A DNA stretch of 64,000 nucleotides from Myotis daubentonii. Taxonomy: Eukaryota; Chordata; Mammalia; Chiroptera; Vespertilionidae. A model generated the notes under the pieces. The model saw nothing but the letters and a program-made list of their open reading frames with translations, had not been told where the DNA came from and did no database searches. Location of the stretch: NCBI RefSeq assembly GCF_963259705.1, contig NC_081844.1, positions 20,817,715-20,881,714 on the forward strand, read 5' to 3'. The position numbers were made by a program, and so were the translations under genes. Below, piece by piece: positions 11,465 through 22,212 of this stretch; position 1 is the stretch's first letter; every line of letters starts with the position of its first letter.

Positions 11465-11561
11465 AGAATGATCTTTGTCTTGTCACTGCAGCCCCTGATA
11501 GAGCTGCCTTCTGTCTGCCCTTGTCCTGACACCTGAACGTGATTCTCTTCTGCATTTACAG

Positions 11562-11795
11562 GCCATGCACTTGGTGTACCGAGCCCTTGAGAAGGAGCCC
11601 GTGCCCTCCGTCTTGCCCCCGTCCCTCATCCCACCCACCAAGAGAAAGAAGACAGTGTTCCCAGGGGCCGTGCCTGTCCTGCCCGCTAGCCCCCCACCTA
11701 AAGACAGCCTCCGCTCCACGCCTTCCCATGGCAGCGTCAGCAGCCTAAACAGCACAGGAAGCTTGTCTCCCAAGCACAGTATCAAGCAAACACAG
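11562..11795 (+). CDS. EPS15L1: EPS15L1 exon, end of EH2 and Ser/Pro linker
   Basis: 78 codons, phase 0. It begins [10 protein letters not shown], the last EH2 helix, then a proline segment, a basic TKRKK patch, and a serine-rich stretch ([18 protein letters not shown]) with possible proline-directed phosphorylation sites. Acceptor is gcatttacag, donor gtatgg. The Ser/Pro linker helps separate EPS15L1 from EPS15. Confidence 0.96.
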
Positions 11796-11936
11796 GTATG
11801 GTGCCCTCCGTGTACATGGCCACTTCTCAGCACAGCCATTTTCATGTGGAAAGGCCCAGCACGATGTTTCTTGGGAGCAAGTACTTTGTGCTCCCAAATG
11901 GCAATGATATGCTTAAATTAAAAATATTTGTGACAG

Positions 11937-12298
11937 GTATTTTAGTCCATTTGGGCTGCTGTAACAGAATACCATAGACTAGGTAGTTATAAACAACAGA
12001 CATTTATATCTCATTGTTTTTGAGGTTGGAAGCTTCCAAGGCATGGACAGATTGGGCAAATAATGAGGGCTTTCTAGTTTACAGGCAGCCATTTTTTCGC
12101 TGTGTCCTCACATGGTGGAAGGGGCTAGAGAACTCTCTTGGGTCCCTTTTATAAGTGCACTAATCCCATTCATGAGGGTTTCACCCTCATGACCTAATTA
12201 CCTTTCAAAGGCCCCATGTTCTAACCCCACCATATTGGGGGATAGGATTTTAACATATGAATTTAGGGGGGCATAAACATTCAGACTATAGCAACAGG
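11937..12298 (-). mobile_element. MLT1-type MaLR LTR remnant
   Basis: The plus strand carries the reverse of an MLT1 LTR: ttagtccatttgggctgctg, cgctgtgtcctcacatggtg, gggataggattttaacatat. Old, no internal retroviral genes attached. Confidence 0.75.
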
Positions 12299-12329
12299 GA
12301 CTGAGAATTAATTTTCTCATTCACTTGCA

Positions 12330-12895
12330 TATAAATATTACCTTTCCTCAGACACACCAGTAACCTCCCAGCCGGCCCTCTCCTCAGTTCTCTGCCACTC
12401 CTGCTTCAGGCACCTTGCTTAGTGAGCCTCCTACTCATGGAACACCTCATCAGGGAGCCTAGCATGACCACACCATTACCCAGCAATCCCCAGGTCCTGC
12501 TCACTCAGCCATTTTCCTCCCTCTGCTTTACATTTGTCTAAATTTTTTAAATTGATTTTTAGAGAGAGGAAAGGGGGAAGAGGGGGAGACATTGATTTAT
12601 TATTCCATTTATTTATTTATGCATTCTTTGGTTGATTCTTGTATGTGCCCTGACTGGGGATCGAATCTGAAACTTTGACATATCAGGACGATGTTCTAAC
12701 CAACTGAGATACCTGGCCAGGGCTACCCCACATTCTTTTAGAGTCTCATACCTGGGAATGTAGTGAGTTATGTATGGTTTGTTTACACACACACCTTGTA
12801 GCTCATGAGAGCAGACTCAGGTCTACAATCTCACTGTTTAGAACAGTCTCTGGTACTCTGATGCTCAGTGAGTGTATGTTGAATGATGAGGTGAG
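12330..12895 (+). mobile_element. L2 LINE 3'-end remnant
   Basis: Two blocks (12330-12536, 12724-12895) resembling the L2 3' region and ending in the gatgctcagtgagtgtatgttgaatga-type tail (positions 12860-12888). A SINE splits it. Confidence 0.55.
12541..12723 (-). mobile_element. Older bat tRNA-SINE (Ves-related)
   Basis: ttaaattgatttttagagag, then a body with many changes from the young Ves copies, ending actgagatacctggccaggg. A (TTTA)n-like stretch interrupts the body at 12595-12624. The promoter region is degenerate. Confidence 0.75.
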
Positions 12896-13438
12896 TGAGA
12901 GCATCCATCTCATGTAAGAAAGACACATGGGGGCTCAGACTCTGCACGCACAGTAGCATCATACATATAAATGTTTTTTGTTCTGGCAAATCAAGCATCT
13001 TTATAAAAGAATGCCTTTGAGATTGTCTAAAATATGTGAAAACTCGAACTGAGTTACATCTGGAATCATGCTTCGCTTTCTGCCTCATTTATGGTTTCAA
13101 AGGCAAAGCAATGAATGTAACAAACAGGCCAGCCAGCACCACAGTGCAACTTCATAATATGATGAAAATGGGAAGTGCATAATCACACAGCGATTTCTCT
13201 TGCTCATAACATATTTATAAAGTTAAACCTCTGACTCAGGAGGCTTGTTTTCAAGGAGCTCATAGAAGACAGCTTTGCACCCTAGAGTAAAAAAGATGAG
13301 AGAGGGCCAGTGGCTTGGTGACAAGGCTAATGCAGCTCCTGTAAGTGCCCTGGCCAGGTGGAGGGTATGGCCCACAGCTGTGAACCTCTGGTTGGTCAGA
13401 TCTCCATGGCTGTCTGCTAAGAAGCCCAGTGTCTAGAC

Positions 13439-13655
13439 CAGTGATGGCGAACCTATGACACGCGAACTCATTTTTTTGGTTGATTTTTCTTTGTTAAATG
13501 GCATTTAAATATATAAAATAAATATCAAAAATATAAATCTTTGTTTTACTATGGTTGCAAATATCAAAAAATTTCTATATGTGACACGGCACCAGAGTTA
13601 AGTTAGTGTTTTTCAAAATGCTGACACGCCGAGCTCAAAAGGTTTGCCATCACTG
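13439..13655 (+). mobile_element. hAT transposon, non-autonomous, 217 bp
   Basis: Ends cagtgatggcgaacc and ggtttgccatcactg are inverted repeats. A perfect 8-bp target duplication, gtctagac, flanks it (13431-13438 and 13656-13663). The middle is AT-rich with no open frame. Confidence 0.92.
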
Positions 13656-14148
13656 GTCTAGACAGCCCAGCCAGATATCTTTAGTAGCTCTCCAGCCATG
13701 CCCAGCGTGTTTTGGAGGCCCTGGATGGTACACAGTGACTGTGGGATAGGCTCCTTCCCTAATGGGAAGGCAAATAACAGGTAAATCAATAAACTAAGGA
13801 AGGTCTGACAGCCATGAGAAAGCAGGACTGGGCCTGGCCTAGAAGTGTCTGGGTGAATAGGAGTGCATGCCTCTGCAGGTGGGGCCAGCTGGACAGTCAC
13901 TGATAGGATGATGTCTGAGCTAAAATCTGCATGACAGGAAGCCATCAGAGGACTAGTCTGCCAGGGCTCTGAAGTGGGAACACTTGGTATGTTCTAGAAA
14001 CAGGGAGCAGGCCAGGGCAGGGTGAGCAAGGGGATATAGGGTGGGGACGAAGAGGGGATGAGGCTGGTTACTTAGACCTGCACAAGCTGTTGTTTTCTAA
14101 GAAACCCAGCATCTCCTTTAGTCTGCTAAATTCATGCTAAGAGTTCTT

Positions 14149-14238
14149 TTTTGTTGTTGTTAATCTTCACCGAGGATATTTTTTCCATTTATTTTTAGAA
14201 AAAGTGGAAGGTGGGGGGAGGGAGGAGAGAGAGGGAGG

Positions 14239-14298
<60 letters not shown>

Positions 14299-14460
14299 GT
14301 GAGAGGGATACATTGATTGGTTACCTCCCGCACATGCCCCACTGGTTTGGGGATCAAACTTGCAACCCAGGTACATGCCCTTGACTGGGAATTGAACCCG
14401 AGACCCTTTGGTGCCTGGGCCAACACTCTAACTACTGAGCAACACCAGCCAGGGCTTGCC
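14149..14460 (-). mobile_element. Ves SINE with long (AG)n tract
   Basis: Target duplication aagagttctt (14139-14148 and 14461-14470). It belongs to the subtype with a cttcaccgaggatatttttt leader. The purine tract in its body has expanded to (AG)n at about 14243-14296. Confidence 0.9.
14243..14296. repeat. (AG)n microsatellite
   Basis: About 27 uninterrupted GA units within a Ves SINE. The ORFs reading long SLSLSL runs here are artefacts of this repeat. Confidence 0.97.
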
Positions 14461-15545
14461 AAGAGTTCTTAAACTAGACTGATTTTACCAGTGGCTATTA
14501 GGTTCAAAAGTGGGAGGGTGTGTCCCCTTCAGGAATAGGGCCAACTGGAGGAATCAGATACAAGAATGAGCATTTCAGGGGACCCACAGTCACCATGCTC
14601 CCTCTCCCCCACTTCTCTCATCTGCAGGTTAGTGATGCCCTGTCTGGGACTTCCCCAAGGGCCACCTGTTCCTGTTCATGGCCAGATTTGGGGTGAGGCT
14701 CCTTCCAGCCACCAGGTTTTATTCCCATTGACTGGGGGCCTGTGGCTACAGAGCCAGCTTAAACCCAGCTCTAGGGGAAGTCTGTCCTGTATGGATTTGT
14801 CACCAAGCAGGCATCGGGATTTTGCTGTTGACATGCCCCAATACCCCAGAAATCAGGCAGCAAGGTTATTCTGTTTGTGCAGCAAACGTCAGGACTTTTG
14901 TTGTCCCAGACAGAAACCGTTCTCCCCTCAGCTCAGCCTGTCTGGCCCGCTGTGACTTTTTCCTTGGGTTTCTTGGCATCTGAGGTGTGGTTTGCTCCAG
15001 TCACTTAAGACAGCAAGCCTCTTCTTCACTAGAGCTCCTGTATGCACATCTCTTCTGAGCCCGTGCCACAGCAGATGGGAAGCAGCCTGCAAGTCACATC
15101 AGGTAGCAAATAAAACGCAGGTCTGTCTTGCTGCTGGAAGCCTCTCTGTCGGAGCCCTTGCTTCTTGGATTGGGCCCTTAGGTCCTGAAGAGTCTCCGAC
15201 CAGTCCCTGGCGGCACCAAGTCATTACCCGAAGCCCCGACTGAAACAGTCTGGGCCACGTGACGCCCGGCTTCCCAGCCTCACTCTGTGGGCTCCTGGTG
15301 CTTGCACCGGGTGCTGCTGGATTGGGGCACTGAAGGGGGCTGTTAGGAAAGGCAGATGAAGAGACACTTCTCTAGAGAAAGGGGCTGCCATGCTGTGGCA
15401 CTTGGTGCCATGAAAGTGCTGAAGGTCAGAGGTGACACATCCAGAGTTAGCAATCGAAGAGGCCTATTCCCAAGCATCCAAGGGGCCTTGAAGGCCCTGA
15501 ATTAGGAGTCGCATGGGCCCTAGTGCGCTATTGGTGGCATCTGTC

Positions 15546-15549
15546 CTAT

Positions 15550-15584
<35 letters not shown>

Positions 15585-15786
15585 TTTTATTGATTTCAGA
15601 GAGTAAGGGAGAGGGAGAGAGAGAGAAACATCAGTGATGAGAGAGAATCACTGATCAGCTGCCTCCTGCATGCCCCTTACTGGGGATCGAGCCCGCAACG
15701 CGGCACATGCCCTTGACTGGAATTAAACCCGTGACCCTTCAGTCTGCAGGCCGATGCTCTATTCACTGAACCAAGCCGGCTAGGGC
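15546..15786 (-). mobile_element. Ves SINE with (TATT)n tail
   Basis: (TTTA)n at 15546-15592, then attttattgatttcagagag. The body ends ccggctagggc. The tetranucleotide run is the reversed A-rich tail. Confidence 0.88.
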
Positions 15787-16521
15787 GCACTTGTCCTTCT
15801 TGAGTAAACTTGAACAGGCTGTGTGAGAGGCCAAGCTCCACAGATGCCAAAGTCGCACTGCATTGGTCTGCCAGAATGCTCTCCCTCGAGAGGCCTGGGC
15901 ATGCTCGTCAGAGGCCCCCCATCAGGGCTGTGCACATGCCGATACCTCAGAGGAGCACTCCTGTGTCACATAGAGTCAGGGCAGGGACAGAGGATGGAGT
16001 ACAGAATCCTGGCACTGTGGGCATCGAGACACACCTGGCAGTTGCAGGGAAGGGTTTGCAGACAGAAGATGGCAGACAGGAAGGCTGGCGTGAGAGCTGG
16101 GCCAGTTCTTAGGAGACAGGCCTTCCATCTCCCGTCTCCTGTAGGTGGTCAGAAGGGTCTTGCCCAACACATTTGAAGCCTCTTCTGGAACATCACTGGC
16201 ATGCCCTTGGCCGTGGGGGTGGAAGAGCTGTTGGTGGACAGACCTGCTGGGTCTTTACCTCCCTCTCAGCGCAAGGGGAGAGTGGTGCTGTGATGGGGTG
16301 CAGGGTACAGGCTGGCCACTGGGTGAGACGGACTGACTTGGCAGTGAGCTCTCTTGGTCTCAGTTTCCCCTTTTACAGACAGGGATCCTGCCTGCCCTCT
16401 AGGCTCATTGGGTCCTGAGGAAGGTTTTCTGCTAAAATACACGTGAAAACACTTTAATAGTGTATATTTGTAGGTGTTGAAAAGCTTGAGGATTAACCAT
16501 TGTACAAAAACCACCTTTCAG

Positions 16522-16679
16522 CCAACAGTAACCTGGGTGGTGCCAGTGGCAGACAAGATGCGCTTTGATGAGATCTTCCTGAAGACTGACCTGGACCTGG
16601 ATGGCTATGTGAGCGGCCAGGAGGTGAAGGAGATCTTCATGCACTCTGGCCTCAACCAGAACCTTCTAGCACACATATG
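16522..16679 (+). CDS. EPS15L1: EPS15L1 exon, first part of EH domain 3
   Basis: 158 nt encoding 52 codons plus two bases. EH3 starts at about [11 protein letters not shown] and contains a second canonical EF-hand loop, [12 protein letters not shown]. The conserved tryptophan codon is split: TG here and G from the next exon. Acceptor is acctttcag, donor gtaagg. The phase change from 0 to 2 fits the next exon exactly. Confidence 0.96.
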
Positions 16680-19065
16680 GTAAGGACAGATAGATGGATA
16701 TCAGCTCCTTAATATTTGGGCCTCGCTCTGTGGAAGATAATAATGGCTGTGGGTGGCTCAAAGGGGCCCCGTGGAAATGAGGCTGTGCCATAGGAAGGGC
16801 CGGAGGGATAAGTAGGGCTGGAGGGTGTGGCAGTCAGGGATGGTCAGGGTGCCTCCTCAGCCCTGCAATGGCCTCTGTGTCTGTCCCTTACTTTATTCTC
16901 ACCAGGCTGATGGGGGCTGAGCAAGGTATAGGTATAAAGGCCTGTACCCTGTATTTCGTGCCTGTCTGTTCACTTTCCTCCAGCAGGTGGGTCTCCTGTC
17001 CTGCCCCCCTAGAGAGCTTTGGGGTGACCTGTTTGAATGGCTTAGACCAGTTCCTGCTAGTGATTATGCTGATTCTAATGGGAGGTCAGCCTTCATCACA
17101 GTCTTTTGGGATGGAAGCACTTGGCCGCCTGTCGGGGAATATGCAATAAGAACCCCCAAGGCTCCAGCAGGGCAGACCTGGGCGGTGGAGATTGTAGCTG
17201 TCTGCCGTAGAGACGGTGCCCTTTGCAGGACAGTGACTGGGCATACTGTTGGTGAGACTGGTTTGCACCTCAGGGCTGGGTTGAAGAGCAGGGCTCACTC
17301 CCGCTTCCCTTTGGGGCCAGCCAGAGCAATGTTCACATCACTGGGGTGGCTCTTTTTGTAACCGGCCAGTGTTGGAAGTCACTTCTTAGCTTTGTCCTCG
17401 GAGCTCAGGACCTTCGGGAGCTTCACTTGGGGTTATAAGGAGAGGATTTTCATGTGATTCTGGAGAAGTGAGTCCTCCAAATAGAGCAGTAATTCCCTGT
17501 TGTAAAGGGAGGCCTCTGCCCAGGAAGCGGGCCATACCATCCTCAGGAACACATGACACCCAAAGTTAGTCACAAACCAGCTGAGGGAGGCCCGGCAGCA
17601 GCCCCTTCAGATCCAGTGTCCCTTTGTAGAAACCAATAAACACATCTCCTTTATCACTTGAAATGGGCGTACACAGAAGTCAAAGGCCCCGATCATTACT
17701 TAAAGGGACAATGCAAGGGAAGAAATTTATACCATATACCCAACCTGTAAGTGGTGTAACAACATGTAAATGACACAATTAAAGCATAAATCCTTTGGGA
17801 TTAAAGAAGGAATGCAGAGGATTGCATATAGGGAGTGAAGGGAAAGGGCATACTGTGTGAGTTCTAGAATCACCGCTAGGAAAGTGAGACAGTCTAGGTT
17901 AGTCTGCAGGTGACGGTGGAAGGGGATGTTACTGAAAGGCGAGAACAGGGCCAGACGAGTTGCAGAGGGAAAACAGGGACTAGGCCTTTCCCCTAACAGC
18001 ACCTAGTGCCGCGTCAGTCAGCACAGTGTCAGGACCAGCATGGACCTGACAGAGCACCCACACGTGGCCTTGGAGCCCGCGATCCTTGAGAGATGGGAGG
18101 TGCTGGAGAGAAGCACAGCCTGAGCTGCTGTGGGCTCGGGGTGCAGCAGGACTGGCCCCCAGGCAGACCGAGAAGTAGCTGCAGTGTGAAATCGTGCCCT
18201 CAAACTGTGACGGAACAAAGACTTTTTAAAATGAGCCTTGATTAGGGACTTTCAGCGTCTCCATGCTCCCATGCTCCCTCTGGCCCTGTTCACGGACAAT
18301 GTTTGGGCCTGAGTTTGCTCAACATTCCCAGCTCTCCTTGCTGTGCATTAGACAATGATTTCATTTCTGCAGTGACTCCGCGCAGTGGGAAAGAGGCTGC
18401 ATGTTGAGTGGGCAGTGACTGAATGAAGGGAAGACCTTTCTGGAAGACGTGGAGGCCGAGTCCTTACCATGAAAGGCTTCCCTTCCCATAGCAGCCAGTT
18501 CCTGGTTCCTGAGGTGTCATGGAGCTTATGTGCTGCCTTGCCTGTCTGCCAGGACAGCAGACGGCCATGTGGGCAGTGACACCTCAGCAGGGAGGGACTG
18601 TCCTGTGCAGCATAGCCTTACTGGGCTTTTCAGGCCCCATCCCCTTATATGACGACCCAAAATGCTGCTGCCATTGTCTCCATTGAAAACCAGTGTCCCA
18701 GGCCGTTAAGTGACCCAGGGCTGCAGGAATTGGCTAAAGATCTGAGTGCTCATTTGCCCAGCTTCCATTTCCATAGGAATGACTGCTCTGTCCTGGACCG
18801 TTGTGTCCACCACCAGTATACGATAAATAGCCAGGAGGGAGTCCCCTCCTGCCCCCAGCCCCTCCTTGACCAGTGTCTGGGTGGGAGGCCAGGACTGATC
18901 CCCAGAGTCGGATGTTAGTAGAAAAGGAGTTGCACTATGGCCTGTTGTTTTTATCATCATTATCCAGTTTTTAAAACATGGGCCCCGTGACTGGTACTCA
19001 TTGCTCCGGGTGAATCCTGAATCTGAAGTCTGTGATGTGTAATTAGCGTCCCACATTTCTCCCAG
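16680..19065 (+). other. Intron inside EH3, nearly repeat-free
   Basis: 2.4 kb with no bat-lineage element and no repeat I can name, one of the longer such stretches here. No exon or structured RNA recognised. Confidence 0.6.
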
Positions 19066-19222
19066 GGCCCTGGCCGATACGAGGCAAACGGGAAAGTTAA
19101 GCAAAGACCAATTCGCATTAGCTATGTATTTCATTCAGCAGAAGGTCAGTAAAGGCATCGACCCCCCTCAGGTCCTCTCGCCGGACATGGTCCCACCCTC
19201 AGAGAGAGGCACCCCTATCCCG
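19066..19222 (+). CDS. EPS15L1: EPS15L1 exon, second part of EH domain 3
   Basis: 157 nt. The first base completes Trp, then 52 codons from [16 protein letters not shown] to ERGTPIP. It contains the second helix-loop-helix of EH3, whose loop [12 protein letters not shown] is a degenerate, probably non-calcium EF hand as is typical for EH domains, and the last EH3 helix ([11 protein letters not shown]). Acceptor is tttctcccag, donor gtgagt. Only 246 bp separate it from the next exon. Confidence 0.96.
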
Positions 19223-19468
19223 GTGAGTAGCCACTGGCACACCCCTGTCGTATTTGAATCTCTTCCACAGCCCGCCACCAGGTGGCGCTGGCAGCCTGTA
19301 TGAGTCTTCCCCACCGGTCTCTGGTGTGTCTGGATGCCCAGTTACTTCTCAGGCCTGGGGGTTGGGGGAGACCTAGATGATATTATCCCTCATTCTAAGA
19401 CCTACTAGTCCCTGCTGTGGGGTGAGTTCAGTGTGATAATATGTAAGAGTGTCTGAATTTGGTTCCAG
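19223..19468 (+). other. Short intron after EH3
   Basis: At 246 bp it is the shortest intron in the window. It holds a strong CTCF-like sequence at 19272-19291. Confidence 0.9.
19272..19291. promoter_or_regulatory. CTCF-like motif in short intron
   Basis: CCGCCACCAGGTGGCGCTGG fits the CTCF core CCACCAGGTGGCGCT and is partly palindromic. It lies 50 bp after the EH3 exon donor, not inside any mobile element I recognise. Occupancy is inference. Confidence 0.45.
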
Positions 19469-19554
19469 GACAGCTCAAGTTCTCTTGGGTCGGGGGAATT
19501 CACTGGCGTGAAGGAACTGGATGATATCAGTCAAGAGATCGCCCAGCTACAAAG
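19469..19554 (+). CDS. EPS15L1: EPS15L1 exon, start of coiled coil
   Basis: 86 nt: 28 codons plus AG of a split Arg. It begins with a serine-rich stretch ([11 protein letters not shown]) and leads into [14 protein letters not shown], whose hydrophobic spacing opens the coiled-coil region used for oligomerisation in the EPS15 family. Acceptor is tggttccag, donor gtatgt. A 30-bp near copy of the exon end plus donor lies at 21333-21362. Confidence 0.95.
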
Positions 19555-20062
19555 GTATGTGAGAGTGGCTTCTTCCCCTCAGATTCCGAATCTCACACAA
19601 ACCTACCCCAGGTCGCTATCAGAAGTATTGGAGAGAGGTTCAAAAACTCCTGGAAAGTGACCATCACTAGTGTGTTCAGCAGAAGTAAAGGGACACAAAT
19701 TCTCCTGCATTTCTGAAGTGACTTAATGAGCTTGAGTATATGAGTCTTCAGTTGGAGCCAGTGGGCTGTGGGGTTTCAGGCAGGTGGTAACCAGGCAGCA
19801 CCAGCACCTCCCTCCACCTTCCCCAAAGGCCTTGTTATCTCTGACACATAAAGTGACTGTGACTCAGGTGGCAAGTTAATGGCTTAGGATTGACAGCTAA
19901 ACTGTTAGAGGGGCCTCACACCCAGGTCTCCAGCTCCATTCCTGGGTTTCCCCACATGTGAATGAAGGCTTTGGACAGGGTGTTGCACTCTCAGAGCCTG
20001 GCATAAAGAAATATGCCCACTTCCTGTAGGTCCCTGTGTTCCTCTTCAGAACTGCATCCTCT

Positions 20063-20127
20063 GTTTGTTTTGTTTTGTTAATCCTCACTGGAGGATATTT
20101 TTTCTATTTAATTTCTAGAGAGTGGGA

Positions 20128-20167
<40 letters not shown>

Positions 20168-20331
20168 TCAATGTGAGAGAGGCACATCAATTGATTGCCT
20201 CCTGCATGCACCCTGACCGGGGCTGCAGCTTGAACCTGCAACCCAGGTACATGCCCTTGACCAGGAATTGAACCTGAGACCCTTCAGTTTGTGGGCCAAC
20301 GCTTTAACCACTGAACAGCTCACCAGCCAGG
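20063..20331 (-). mobile_element. Ves SINE with (AG)n tract
   Basis: Perfect 11-bp target duplication ctgcatcctct (20052-20062 and 20332-20342). It has the ctcactggaggatatttttt leader subtype and a (GA)n run at about 20131-20164. Confidence 0.92.
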
Positions 20332-20390
20332 CTGCATCCTCTTTTTAGTTAATTCTGGGAAAGGGGGCACTTTCCTTACTTAGGGACAGT

Positions 20391-20533
20391 GAGCAGAAGG
20401 GCCAGAAGCACTTTGCCCTCCATGGGAAAGAAAGCACTTATAGGATGGGGCAAAAGTAGGTTTATAGTTATGAGTATGCAAAACAGAGTTTACTCTTGTA
20501 TTATTACTTACTGGAGGCCTGGTGCATGAAATT
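20391..20533 (+). repeat. 143-bp direct duplication, copy 1
   Basis: Matches 22060-22202 with only two differences (positions 20479 and 20513). It includes about 50 bp of non-repeat sequence, the left 70 bp of a mariner MITE and the first 23 bp of the adjoining Helitron. Confidence 0.95.
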
Positions 20534-21211
20534 CATGCATTTGTGGGGGTCCCTCAGCCTGGCCTGTGCCCTCTCACAGTCTGGGAGCCTTTGGGGGATG
20601 TCTGACTGACAGCTTAGGCCCGCTTCCCACAGGGAGCGGGCCTATGCCGTCAGTCGGACACCCTTAGCGCTGTCATGGAGGTGGGAGAGGCTCCCACCAC
20701 TGCCACTGCACTCACCAGCCATGAATCCGGCTTCTGGCTGAGCGGTGCTCCCCCTGTGGGAGTGTACTGAGCACCAGGGGGCAGCTCCTGTGTTGAGCGT
20801 CTGCCCCCTGGTGGTCAGTGCGTGTCATAGCGACTCGTCGTTCCATTGTTGGGCCAAAACCAGCTCTCCGACATCCCCGAGGGGTCCCAGATTGCGAGAG
20901 GGTGCAGGCCAGGCCGAGGGACCCCACCAGTGCACTGTCAGGGCTGGGGAGGAACACGGGAGATTGGCCAGCTGTGGAGGGACAGCGGGAGGGCTCCAGG
21001 GTGTGTCTGGCTCCTCTTGCTCAGTTCCGATTGGCTGGACCCCAGCAGCAAGCTAACCTACCGGTCAGAGCGTCTGCCCCCTGGTGGTCAGTGTACGTCA
21101 CAGTGAGCAGTTGAGCGGCCTTAGCGTATCATTAGCATATTACGCTTTGATTGGTTGAACGGCCAACCAGATGACCGGATACTTAGCACATTAGGCTTTT
21201 ATTATATAGGA
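20511..21211 (-). mobile_element. HeliBat-type Helitron, 701 bp
   Basis: A reversed element inserted between A (20510) and T (21212) inside the mariner MITE. The 3' terminus hairpin is at the left (gtgcatgaaattcatgcat); the terminal tetranucleotide here reads ctgg instead of ctag. The right end is the 5' terminus next to ttttattatatagga. Three CTCF-like motifs lie at 20769-20784, 20801-20816 and 21074-21089. No Rep/helicase is present. Confidence 0.9.
20769..20816. promoter_or_regulatory. Inverted CTCF-like motif pair in Helitron
   Basis: GAGCACCAGGGGGCAG (20769-20784) faces CTGCCCCCTGGTGGTC (20801-20816), matching the pair in the Helitron at 6882-7223. A third copy of the reverse motif lies at 21074-21089. 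Confidence 0.5.
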
Positions 21212-21332
21212 TTATATTCTTTTCCATAGGAACAACTATAAGCCTACTTTTGTCACACCCTGTATTTATACAAAAATAAAATGGCAGTATTTTGCCAGAG
21301 TGGGTTGGATTCCGCTCACAGCTGGGGGCCCT

Positions 21333-21362
21333 CAGCTACAGAGGTATGTGTGAGTGGCTTCT
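21333..21362 (+). repeat. Partial copy of an exon end and splice donor
   Basis: Matches 19544-19573 (last 11 bases of the first coiled-coil exon plus 19 bases of intron) at 28 of 30 positions, including the gtatgt donor. The rest of the exon is not found upstream of it. Confidence 0.65.
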
Positions 21363-22059
21363 AACCCTCTCAGAGCCCTGAGAAAGCAAAGGCAGGTCAG
21401 ATGTCAGGTGGGACTGGTTGGGTGGGTCACAAAGCCTGAGTCTGGGCTGCCTGCAGAAGCCAGACTCACCTTCATGCTCAGTCCAGAGGATGGCCCCCAT
21501 TCTTCCCCTAGTTCCAGGGGCTGTGTCCTCCAAACCAGAGATCAATCAACCTCGCAAGGTGGAGAGGGTCTGAAGTCGGAGGCCAGTGTCCTAGAGCCCC
21601 ATCAGGCTGTTAATCAGGACAGCAGGTGGAGGAGCATAGAGTCCTATAATGCAAGGGTTGGGGTCTTAGGAGGGGCATCAGTGTCCATGTCAGGCCAGGG
21701 GAGCCTCTACAGCTGTGCAGCCCCTGACAGCCAGGAGTGTTCCCTCTGAAGGTGAGAGGCCAGTAAGAGCATCTATCCACAGGAGGCTGGGCCTGGAGCA
21801 GCCCCAGATGGCAGCTTTGAGAGGAACTCAGCAAGCTGTTGCTGGTGGGGGTTGTGGCGACACCTGCTGCCTCTCCCTTTACAACGTGATCAAATCATAA
21901 TGTGTTGGGTCTAAAAAGGACATTGTTAGGTAGTTCTTAGGCTTGTGGAAACGAATATTCAGATGGTTACCATTGTTTCGTATCTGGCAGAATGTCCTAA
22001 AGAAGGCCTTCTTGTGCAAGTGCTGGCAGGGTGCATTGGCCAGTGATGTTCCTGCCACC

Positions 22060-22202
22060 GAGCAGAAGGGCCAGAAGCACTTTGCCCTCCATGGGAAAGA
22101 AAGCACTTATAGGATGGGGCAAAAGTAGGTTTATAGTTATGAGTATGGAAAACAGAGTTTACTCTTGTATTATTACTTACTAGAGGCCTGGTGCATGAAA
22201 TT
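22060..22202 (+). repeat. 143-bp direct duplication, copy 2
   Basis: Same content as 20391-20533, ending 23 bp into the Helitron. Here the Helitron terminus has the canonical ctag. The rest of the Helitron and the right half of the mariner are missing; unrelated sequence with a short palindrome (gtgcccctttgggcac) follows. Confidence 0.95.
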
Positions 22203-22212
22203 GTGCCCCTTT

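Larger units (their letters stand above)
6772..11561 (+). other. Intron inside EH2, repeat-rich
   Basis: In order it contains an L1M remnant (6840-8430) carrying a Helitron and a Ves copy, a hAT element (9312-9637), L1M pieces (9740-10290) with a hAT end at 9809-9883, and two Ves copies. 8431-9311 (with a C run at 9046-9066) and 10614-11225 show nothing nameable. Confidence 0.75.
11796..16521 (+). other. Intron between EH2 linker and EH3
   Basis: MLT1 LTR (11937-12298), L2 (12330-12895) split by a SINE, hAT (13439-13655), and Ves copies at 14149-14460 and 15546-15786. No repeat I can name in 12896-13430, 13664-14138, 14471-15545 or 15787-16521, and no exon. Confidence 0.7.
20441..21262. mobile_element. 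mariner MITE split by a Helitron
   Basis: Left end taggatggggcaaaagtagg and right end cctacttttgtcacaccctg are mariner inverted repeats flanked by TA (20439-20440, 21263-21264). Without the Helitron at 20511-21211 the element is about 121 bp and has no transposase. It resembles mariner MITEs known from vesper bats. Confidence 0.85.

Noticed and set aside
14160..14462. ORFs with long Ser-Leu runs
   Set aside because: Translation of an (AG)n tract inside a Ves SINE.
21943..22128. 61-residue ORF leading into the 143-bp duplication, considered as a retropseudogene
   Set aside because: No protein family recognised; part of it is mariner sequence.
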